A stretch of DNA of 64,000 nucleotides, from the NCBI RefSeq assembly GCF_026340305.1, contig NZ_JAPEPI010000004.1, forward strand, positions 1-64,000. Reading direction: 5' to 3'. The translations under genes and the position numbers were made by a program. The stretch is from Streptomyces sp. NBC_01381. Lineage in GTDB: Bacteria > Actinomycetota > Actinomycetes > Streptomycetales > Streptomycetaceae. Position 1 is the stretch's first letter. The number at the start of each line of letters is the position of its first letter. This document shows, piece by piece, positions 23,877 through 29,605 of the stretch. A model generated the notes under the pieces. It did not search any database. It had not been told where the DNA came from and saw only the letters and a list, made by a program, of their open reading frames with translations.

Positions 23877-24101
23877 ATGCGTGTGCGCACGATCCTTGCC
23901 ACAGCCGCCCTCGTCACCGCCACCGTCATCGGTGGGGCCAGCACGGCCGCCGCCGACGGCGAACCAGGCGCTGGCGCCTCGGGCAGCCCTCTCAACTCTC
24001 CCGGCACCGTCAGCGCCCCCCTCATCCAGGTGCCGGAGCAGATGCCCGTCGCTTTGTGCAAGAACGCCGCCAGCCTTGTCGGCCTCGGCAACGCCTGCTG
24101 A
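23877..24101 (+). CDS. Chaplin-like small secreted peptide
   Basis: 74 residues. A Sec signal peptide (RVRTILATAALVTATVIGGA, cleavage after the following STAAA) precedes a mature part of about 45 residues ending SAPLIQVPEQMPVALCKNAA then SLVGLGNAC. The hydrophobic stretch with two cysteines recalls the chaplin motif (QVPVHVPVNxCGNTVNVIGLLNPAFGNxC) but is shorter. Chaplins coat aerial hyphae and spores as amyloid surfactants. AGGAGG sits six bases before the ATG. A perfect hairpin terminator follows at 24,157. It lies between the phage ORF and the endolysin, so it could be a phage-carried or host gene. Confidence 0.65.
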   Translation: MRVRTILATAALVTATVIGGASTAAADGEPGAGASGSPLNSPGTVSAPLIQVPEQMPVALCKNAASLVGLGNAC

Positions 24102-24156
24102 CGACCCGTAGAACTCTGGGCCCTTGCCGCCCATCCGCTGAGTTCCCACCCCCAAG

Positions 24157-24180
24157 CCCCGTACCTGATCAGGTACGGGG
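24157..24180 (+). terminator. Perfect hairpin terminator
   Basis: CCCCGTACCTGATCAGGTACGGGG is a 24-base perfect palindrome, followed by CATTCTCAT. It lies after the chaplin-like gene and just before the endolysin gene. Confidence 0.7.
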
Positions 24181-24202
24181 CATTCTCATGTCTGGAGATC
24201 CC

Positions 24203-24952
24203 ATGGCTCCACCACTGTCCGCGTCCGCGTTCCTCGACGCGCTCCGCGACGAGGGCGTGCGCGTCGTCGAGGTCAACGACTGGCAGCACCACAACCGCAA
24301 CCACAAGGGCGCCAGGGGCCCCGTGCACGGCGTGATGATCCACCACACCGTCACGTCCGGCACCGCCCGGTCCGTGGCCCTGTGCCGCGACGGACACAGC
24401 GCCTTGCCCGGCCCGCTGTGTCACGGCGTCATCGCCAAGGACGGCACCGTGCACCTGGTCGGCTACGGCCGCGCCAACCATGCCGGCCTCGGCGACGACG
24501 ACGTCCTCAAGGCGGTCATCGACGAGCGTGCGCTCCCCGCCGACAACGAGGCGAACACCGACGGCAACGCCCGCTTCTACGGCTTCGAGGCCATCAACCT
24601 CGGCGACGGCAAAGACCCGTGGCCGGCTGCCCAGCTGGAAGCCATCGAGCGCGTGAGCGCCGCGATCTGCCGCCACCACGGCTGGACGTCCCGCTCGGTC
24701 ATCGGCCACCTGGAGTGGCAGCCCGGCAAGGTCGACCCCCGCGGCTTCGGCATGGACTGGATGCGCAGCCAGATCGCCGACCGCCTCAAGCCTGTCACCA
24801 CGTACACGGTCCGCAAGGGCGACACCCTCTCATCGATCGCCTCGAGCAAGCTCGGCGACAGCTCCCGCTGGGGCGAGATCGCCAAGCTCAACCACCTCCC
24901 GAACCCGGACGACATCGCCGTCGGCCAGACCCTCAAGCTCCCCAAGAAGTGA
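24203..24952 (+). CDS. Phage endolysin: amidase_2/PGRP with LysM domain
   Basis: 249 residues. An N-acetylmuramoyl-L-alanine amidase domain covers about 25-185: zinc histidine motif HGVMIHHTVTSG, GHSALPGPLCHGVIAKDGTV, GFEAINLGDG, and SVIGHLEWQPGKVDP with the second ligand set. A LysM peptidoglycan-binding domain covers about 203-248 (YTVRKGDTLSSIASSKLG, IAVGQTLKLPKK). There is no signal peptide, so release would need the holin-like gene that follows. The ATG at 24,203 is preferred because GGAG lies five bases upstream; an ATG at 24,188 is in the terminator stem region. Confidence 0.9.
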   Translation: MAPPLSASAFLDALRDEGVRVVEVNDWQHHNRNHKGARGPVHGVMIHHTVTSGTARSVALCRDGHSALPGPLCHGVIAKDGTVHLVGYGRANHAGLGDDDVLKAVIDERALPADNEANTDGNARFYGFEAINLGDGKDPWPAAQLEAIERVSAAICRHHGWTSRSVIGHLEWQPGKVDPRGFGMDWMRSQIADRLKPVTTYTVRKGDTLSSIASSKLGDSSRWGEIAKLNHLPNPDDIAVGQTLKLPKK

Positions 24953-24961
24953 GGTAGCGCC

Positions 24962-25168
24962 GTGAAGATCTCGAAGTACTGGAAGGCCGTCGTCGCCGCG
25001 GTCGTCGCAGGCGCCGGCACCCTGTCCACCGCGCTCGCCGACGACACCATCACCGCGGCCGAAGGCTGGGCCGCCGGCCTGGCCGTCCTCGCCGCGCTCG
25101 GCTTCACGTGGGCAGTCCCCAATCGGCGGTCCCCTGCCGTGCGGCCTGCCGTTCGGCACGACCTCTAG
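24962..25168 (+). CDS. Holin-like small membrane protein
   Basis: 68 residues from a GTG with GAGGTAG upstream. Two hydrophobic segments, YWKAVVAAVVAGAGTLSTAL and GWAAGLAVLAALGFTWAV, are separated by the polar turn ADDTITAAE, and the tail is basic. Size, topology and position nine bases after the endolysin are those of streptomycete phage holins, which open the membrane at lysis. Holin families are weakly conserved, so the call rests mainly on layout. Confidence 0.75.
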   Translation: MKISKYWKAVVAAVVAGAGTLSTALADDTITAAEGWAAGLAVLAALGFTWAVPNRRSPAVRPAVRHDL

Positions 25169-25177
25169 GGAGCCACC

Positions 25178-25444
25178 TTGGATGCCACCACCCTCGGCGC
25201 AGTCCTCGCGCTAGTCGGGGTGCTGTCCGGCTCGGTGGTGGCGTACCTCGGCAAGCGGGGCGAGAACGCGACCACCCGCATGAACTCGGAGATCGACCAA
25301 ATCCAGGAGGAACGCGACGGGCTCCGCAAGGAGCTCGCCGAGCGAGAGATGCGGGTCACCGCGCTCCTCGAGCAGCGCATCGCCGATCAGGTGGAGATCG
25401 CCCGCCTCCGCGTACAAGTCATCAACCTGGGAGGAGAGCCGTGA
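25178..25444 (+). CDS. Phage membrane-anchored coiled-coil protein
   Basis: 88 residues. The start is TTG at 25,178, with GGGAG upstream and no in-frame ATG nearby. An N-terminal membrane segment (LGAVLALVGVLSGSVVAYLG) is followed by a heptad-rich charged helix, about residues 30-80 (IDQIQEERDGLRKELAEREM). It sits between the holin-like and collagen-like genes and overlaps the latter by four bases (GTGA). Similar small proteins accompany lysis cassettes of actinophages, perhaps as a second holin or spanin-like part; this is inference. Confidence 0.7.
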   Translation: MDATTLGAVLALVGVLSGSVVAYLGKRGENATTRMNSEIDQIQEERDGLRKELAEREMRVTALLEQRIADQVEIARLRVQVINLGGEP

Positions 25445-26100
25445 CCCGTGCAGAGCGTGCCCTCGCCGGGCACTGGCGCTGGCTCGCCGTCTTCTGCTGG
25501 CTGGTGGCCCTGTCGGGCGCAGTAGTCATCGGTTGGTCCTGGTACGGCCAGCTCGCCGACGAGGCCGACAAGCGGGGCAGCGCCGTCTCCACTCTCGCCG
25601 GGGACGTCCGCGTCCTGCGCGCCCAAGTCCGGGCCGCGGGCGAAACCCCCAAGGCCCCTGACCCGAGCAAGGCCGTCGAGGACCTTGATGACCGCGCCCG
25701 TGTACCCGTCCCGATTCCCGGACCACGCGGCCCCGCAGGCGAACCTGGTGAGCCGGGCTCGCAGGTGCCGTCCGGCCCGGCAGGAGATGACGGGCAGAAC
25801 GGGAGTGACGGCACGGACGGCGTGGGGGAGACCGGCCCGCCCGGATCCTCAGGTGCCGACGGAGCGGCCGGACCGCCAGGCCCTCAGGGCGAACCCGGAC
25901 CAGCCGGGCCCGAAGGGCCCGCAGGGAAGGACGGCACCGATGGCCGCGACGGGCAGGCTTGCCCGGACGGCTACTCGCTCCAGCCCCCGGCCGACGACCC
26001 GGACGCCCTCGTCTGCCGCCGCGACGGAGCCCCAGCCCCCGACGAACCGGGCAACGGACCGAAGGCCGCCGCGCTGGATCCGCAGCGCCGCCAGTACTGA
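25441..26100 (+). CDS. Collagen-like membrane protein of prophage
   Basis: 219 residues from a GTG overlapping the previous stop. A membrane segment (LAVFCWLVALSGAVVIGWSW) and a short coil (ADKRGSAVSTLAGDVRVLRA) lead to Gly-X-Y repeats at about residues 88-175 (GPRGPAGEPGEPGSQV, GPPGPQGEPGPAGPEGPAG). The end has a two-cysteine PDGYSLQPPADDPDALVCRR segment. Such repeats form collagen triple helices, and in phages they occur in fibre proteins. Here the anchor, short coil and small end domain suggest a trimeric surface rod on the cell rather than a virion fibre; that is inference. Confidence 0.8.
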   Translation: MTRAERALAGHWRWLAVFCWLVALSGAVVIGWSWYGQLADEADKRGSAVSTLAGDVRVLRAQVRAAGETPKAPDPSKAVEDLDDRARVPVPIPGPRGPAGEPGEPGSQVPSGPAGDDGQNGSDGTDGVGETGPPGSSGADGAAGPPGPQGEPGPAGPEGPAGKDGTDGRDGQACPDGYSLQPPADDPDALVCRRDGAPAPDEPGNGPKAAALDPQRRQY

Positions 26101-26109
26101 GGAGAGTTG

Positions 26110-26265
26110 ATGCCTGAACCCAGACCGATGGCCCGCCGCGTCGACGACTCCGCTGGCGACATGCCCAGCCTCGTCGAGCTCGGCCTCGTCGAACCCCAGC
26201 CGCAGCGCTCCTACGAGGGCCTCTTCGTGGAGCCGGACCTCCCTCCCGAGGGGCCGACGGAGTAG
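26110..26265 (+). CDS. Small hypothetical prophage protein
   Basis: 51 residues, MPEPRPMARRVDDSAGDMPS to the end PDLPPEGPTE, with GGAGAGTTG before the ATG and nine bases after the collagen-like gene. It is acidic and proline-rich with no membrane segment. I do not recognise the family. A hairpin follows directly, so it is probably the last gene of the lysis-side operon. Confidence 0.6.
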   Translation: MPEPRPMARRVDDSAGDMPSLVELGLVEPQPQRSYEGLFVEPDLPPEGPTE

Positions 26266-26275
26266 CTGCTGGCAC

Positions 26276-26311
26276 CCCCGCTGTCTGCCTCACGGCAGGC
26301 GGCGGGGCATT
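26276..26311 (+). terminator. Hairpin after lysis-side operon
   Basis: CCCCGCTGTCTGCC and GGCAGGCGGCGGGG form an imperfect stem around TCAC, followed by CATTCTTGTG. The tail resembles that of the terminator at 24,157. Confidence 0.6.
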
Positions 26312-26334
26312 CTTGTGCGCTCAAGCCCTTCAAG

Positions 26335-26979
26335 TCACCCAATGATGGACCCGGTGAACTCCGGGAAGTCCGTGTCGAGGTCATCGCTGTTGCGCTGCAC
26401 CGTGACGACGATCTTCTTCCCGTACTTCGTCTCCAGCACGCTGTCGTCGGTCTTCGTCGCGGACACCCCAGGAGCCAGGCGCCCCTCGAGCGGCTCGGCG
26501 CCGTTCTCGAACGACGTCGACGCGGCCTGGCCGCCCTTCGTGGCGCCGTCGATGATGACGGACAGGTCATCGAGGGCAACTGCCGTCTTGCCAGTGTTCT
26601 CCACCTTCAGCTTCACGCGGAAGTCAGTGCTCCCGGGCTCGGCTGACTCCATCAACTCGGCGTCGTAGTCCGTGAACACCTTCGCCTCGGCGACGGCCAC
26701 CTTCAATCCGTCCGGCCACGTGTAGGACTCGCCGAACTTCAGATCCGTCGTCTGGCCTTCGGTTCCGTCCCCGCCGGTGCCGGCGCCCTCTTCGGAGCAG
26801 TGCTCCATCCAGTCGGCCTGACTGATGTCCTCGTCCATGCAGTCGACTTTCTTCGACGCTGAGGCCTTCTTGTCCCCAGATGTCTTCCCGTCGGCCTTGC
26901 CTTCACCGTCGCTGCTGCCGCATGCAGTGAGAGCGGCCAGGAGCAGAGCCGCCGTGACTGCTGTAGCGCGAACGCGCAT
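26335..26979 (-). CDS. DUF4352 lipoprotein
   Basis: 214 residues. A lipoprotein signal peptide (ATAVTAALLLAALTACGSS) has the lipobox LTAC, giving lipid attachment and exposure on the outer face of the membrane. A disordered KADGKTSGDKKASASKK linker precedes a beta-rich DUF4352-type domain at about 75-210 (FGESYTWPDGLKVAVAEAK, VKLKVENTGKTAVALDDLSV, LAPGVSATKTDD). It converges on the prophage lysis operon. Such lipoproteins next to prophage genes are often lysogeny-expressed extras. A function in superinfection exclusion is only a possibility. Confidence 0.82.
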   Translation of the reverse strand: MRVRATAVTAALLLAALTACGSSDGEGKADGKTSGDKKASASKKVDCMDEDISQADWMEHCSEEGAGTGGDGTEGQTTDLKFGESYTWPDGLKVAVAEAKVFTDYDAELMESAEPGSTDFRVKLKVENTGKTAVALDDLSVIIDGATKGGQAASTSFENGAEPLEGRLAPGVSATKTDDSVLETKYGKKIVVTVQRNSDDLDTDFPEFTGSIIG

Positions 26980-27087
26980 ATGTCCCCCCAGGGTTGAGCT
27001 AGAGGGACACCGTAGGGCAGAAGCGACGAGCGGGGGAGAGGCGGCGTGTGGACGCGACTGCGCCCCGGCCCCAAGCGAGGGCGGGGT

Positions 27088-27282
27088 CTACTTGAGGGTG
27101 CCGTCCTTCTTGAGCTGCTTGACGTAGGCCCGATCGCTACGCGCCCTCTTGATCTTCGCCCGGTTCTCGCTGATGGTCGCGTGATTGCGCTGGATCCGGC
27201 GCATCCGCGTCCGGTAGAACGGCGTGAGGATCTGCCGCAGGAACGGATGCTTTGCGTCGCGGCTCTTGGGGATGTCGCCCAT
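27088..27282 (-). CDS. Small basic prophage-associated protein
   Basis: 64 residues, about 35 percent lysine/arginine (FLRQILTPFYRTRMRRIQRN, RAKIKRARSDRAYVKQLKK), with no membrane segment. GAGGAAGAGG lies before the ATG at 27,282. It probably binds nucleic acid. Small proteins of this kind are common in actinophages, but I cannot name a family. The 300-base interval upstream (27,283-27,589) shows no gene. Confidence 0.65.
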   Translation of the reverse strand: MGDIPKSRDAKHPFLRQILTPFYRTRMRRIQRNHATISENRAKIKRARSDRAYVKQLKKDGTLK

Positions 27283-27589
27283 GGCGTGCCTCTTCCTCGA
27301 GGCTTCTAACGGTAGCGCCGCCGTCTGGTCGTGCTCCCGCCGATGCCGAGTTCGGTACAGACGGGCAGCCCCAAGGTGCCTGCGTGGGAGAGCGCTCGTA
27401 GCCTGGTTGTAGGATCTCGCGCCCCGGGTCATAGAGCATCGCTCTGACCTGCGGTTCTTGAAGGTGTCTCACGTCATGTCATGGCGAGTTCGTCTCAGGG
27501 AACGTGTCATTTCCTCGGGTGCAGGCCGAGGTGTCCGGCCTGCACCCAGGGCGACTACTTATAGTTCAGGGCCTTTATGAGGTCTTCGG

Positions 27590-28246
27590 TCAGTCGAGTT
27601 CCCTGGGCCCGTAGTGGGCGACTGCCGCTCCTGCTTGCAGGGCCCAGTAGCGGTCTCCGTATGACCAGTGCCACCACTCTGTTGGGTAGTTGACCAGGCC
27701 GGCAGCCGTGAGCGCAGTGCCCAGGATGTCCCGATGGGAGCGAGCCTCGTCGCTAATGTTGTCGGCCTGCGTGTAACAAGCGCCCGCGCTCTCCTCCGGA
27801 GTCGCGTTCATACGAGTGCCCATGTCAAGCTCGCGCCCGTCGTCATTAGAGAGCGCCAGGTCAACAGCCGCCCCGGCGCTGTGCGGTGCGATCTCGGGCG
27901 GAGACACGTAGCGGCTGGCTGCCGAGCGGACCTGCTCAGCAGCCCATTCCGGGTGTTCGGCACGCAGTTGGGCTGCGTATTCGTCGAAGTAGCGACGTTG
28001 AAGGGACGGCGGGCGGTATCCCTCGACAAACAGCAGCCGTATTCCTTGAGGCAGCTGTGCCTGTGCTTTGAGGAGTCGATCGAGCACTCCTTCCCGCAGG
28101 TGGGCGAAGGCACCAGCGGAGTCCTGCCACTTCCGCTCGTCGACCAGCAGGGGGCTGCCTCGTCGAACATCCACGAGCCGTTCACCGCACTCCTGGACAG
28201 GCACGGCTGCGACCTTCGGGTCGGACATCAGAACGATCTCAGTCAT
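27590..28246 (-). CDS. D-alanyl-D-alanine dipeptidase (VanX family, M15D)
   Basis: 218 residues. The zinc motif SxHxxGxAxD is APHSAGAAVDLAL, and the catalytic/ligand block ExxH is EWWHWSYGD. The substrate-pocket YRPPSLQRRYF segment is also present. The enzyme hydrolyses D-Ala-D-Ala or related dipeptides; with no vanH/vanA nearby it is more likely a housekeeping or recycling dipeptidase than a resistance protein. There is no signal peptide, so it is cytoplasmic. It lies between the prophage remnant and the broken ku gene. Confidence 0.9.
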   Translation of the reverse strand: MTEIVLMSDPKVAAVPVQECGERLVDVRRGSPLLVDERKWQDSAGAFAHLREGVLDRLLKAQAQLPQGIRLLFVEGYRPPSLQRRYFDEYAAQLRAEHPEWAAEQVRSAASRYVSPPEIAPHSAGAAVDLALSNDDGRELDMGTRMNATPEESAGACYTQADNISDEARSHRDILGTALTAAGLVNYPTEWWHWSYGDRYWALQAGAAVAHYGPRELD

Positions 28247-28457
28247 GAAGCGATCATCTCGTGGCCTTGCGCCCCTTCAGCCGGGATCTTCCGGACTGCC
28301 GTGGCGACGCGTTTCCCGAATCGGGTCAGCTTCATGGCCCTACCGCGCGTCTCAGCACAGCGCCATAAGTGCTCCCGATATGCAGTCAGCTCTGAGAATA
28401 TGGCGCGGTTTTTGAGAACCTACACTGGTCTTCTCGGGGCTGTCACGGAGGTGCCGC

Positions 28458-28505
28458 ATGCCCCGTCCCGTCTGGTCCGGCGCGATCAGCTTCGGCCTGG
28501 TCACT
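28458..28505 (+). pseudogene. ku: Ku protein gene, only first codons left
   Basis: MPRPVWSGAISFGLVT is the invariant start of bacterial Ku, the DNA-end-binding partner of LigD in non-homologous end joining. A ribosome site (ACGGAGGTGCCGC) and upstream promoter DNA are kept. After residue 16 the match stops. About 18 unassigned bases follow, then the left repeat of the mobile element. No further ku sequence lies beyond the element, so the rest was deleted. Confidence 0.85.
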
Positions 28506-28522
28506 TCTCTGAACTACTTACT

Positions 28523-29603
28523 GAGCGTTTCGCCCTGTCTGATAGCACTAAGTGATGGTTTGTGGAAGCTGTCCAGCTGGTGCTGAAGTGAGTGGAGAGC
28601 TACCAGTCCGCCGTGGGGAGCCAGAGGACTGTTTGATCCCGATGCCTCCTGTCTGATCCCAACCCGGGGCCGCTCGCCGGTCTTTGCCCGCTGGCCGAGC
28701 CGACCGCCGCGCAGTACATCTGAAACATGACCGCCGACAGCGGCTATCCGAGCGACCTGTCCGACGAGCGCTGGGCACTGATCGAGCCGGTGCTCTCGGC
28801 CTGGCGGGCCGAGCGCCGCGGCCGCGGCCTGGACATCGGACGCCCGCCCGAACACGACCTGCGCCCTCTGATGAACGCAATCCTGTACGTGGACCGCACC
28901 GGAGTCCCCTGGCGCTACCTGCCGCACGACTTCCCGCCCTGGCCCACGACCTACCACTACTTCGCCTGCTGGCAGGAAGACGGCGTCTTCGCCCAGCTCA
29001 CCGGCCTGCTGCGGCACCTGGTCCGCGAGGCCGAAGGACGCGACGGCGAACCGTCGGCCTGCGTCCTGGACTCCCAGACCATCAAGACCTCCGCCAACGT
29101 GCCCCTGACGGACCAGGGCACCGACGCGGGCAAGCGGATCATCGGCCGCAAGCGCCACCTGGGCTGCGACACGCTCGGCCTGCTGCTGACCGTGCTGGTC
29201 ACCGCCGCCAGCGTCTCCGACACGGCGGCCGGCGTGCACCTGCTCTCGCGCATCGCCGCGGCTCACCCCCGCATCACGAAGGCGTGGGTGGACGCCGGCT
29301 ACCGCACCACCGCCATCGAGCACGGCGCCCGCCTCGGCATCGACGTCCAGCCCGTCCAACGCCCGCCGGGCGCCCGCGGGTTCACCATCATCCCCAGACG
29401 CTGGACCATCGAGCGCAGCATCGGCTGGCTCATGCACCACCGCAGACTCGCCCGCGACTACGAAACCCACCCGCACCGGTCCGAAGCCATGATCCACCTC
29501 GCCATGATCGACCTCATGACCCGCCGCCTCACCGGCGAAAGCACCCTGAACTGGCGCGGCACTTAACCATGGGATCAAACACACCCCACAGGGCGAAACG
29601 CTC
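28523..29603 (+). mobile_element. IS5-family insertion sequence with two nested inverted-repeat pairs
   Basis: Outer perfect inverted repeats GAGCGTTTCGCCCTGT (28,523-28,538) and ACAGGGCGAAACGCTC (29,588-29,603) enclose the transposase gene. A second pair lies inside: TGTTTGATCCC (28,630-28,640) and GGGATCAAACA (29,571-29,581). The inner pair bounds about 950 bases, a usual size for this family. No clear target duplication is seen. The element cuts off ku on the left and abuts the sigma-factor gene on the right, consistent with an adjacent deletion. Confidence 0.8.
28727..29566 (+). CDS. IS5-family DDE transposase
   Basis: 279 residues and apparently intact. An N-terminal DUF4096-like segment (YPSDLSDERWALIEPVL, LMNAILYVDRTGVPWRYLP) is followed by the DDE residues: D in VLDSQTIKTS, D in KAWVDAGYRTT, and E in RWTIERSIGWLMHHRRLARD (YREK-like block). 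Full length and intact catalytic residues suggest a recent or still active copy. The ATG at 28,727 has only a weak ribosome site, as is usual for transposases. Confidence 0.92.
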   Translation: MTADSGYPSDLSDERWALIEPVLSAWRAERRGRGLDIGRPPEHDLRPLMNAILYVDRTGVPWRYLPHDFPPWPTTYHYFACWQEDGVFAQLTGLLRHLVREAEGRDGEPSACVLDSQTIKTSANVPLTDQGTDAGKRIIGRKRHLGCDTLGLLLTVLVTAASVSDTAAGVHLLSRIAAAHPRITKAWVDAGYRTTAIEHGARLGIDVQPVQRPPGARGFTIIPRRWTIERSIGWLMHHRRLARDYETHPHRSEAMIHLAMIDLMTRRLTGESTLNWRGT

Positions 29604-29605
29604 CC

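Noticed and set aside
25178..26100. Collagen-like gene as a host surface adhesin unrelated to phage
   Set aside because: Its four-base overlap with a small coiled-coil gene after endolysin and holin-like genes places it in the phage operon.
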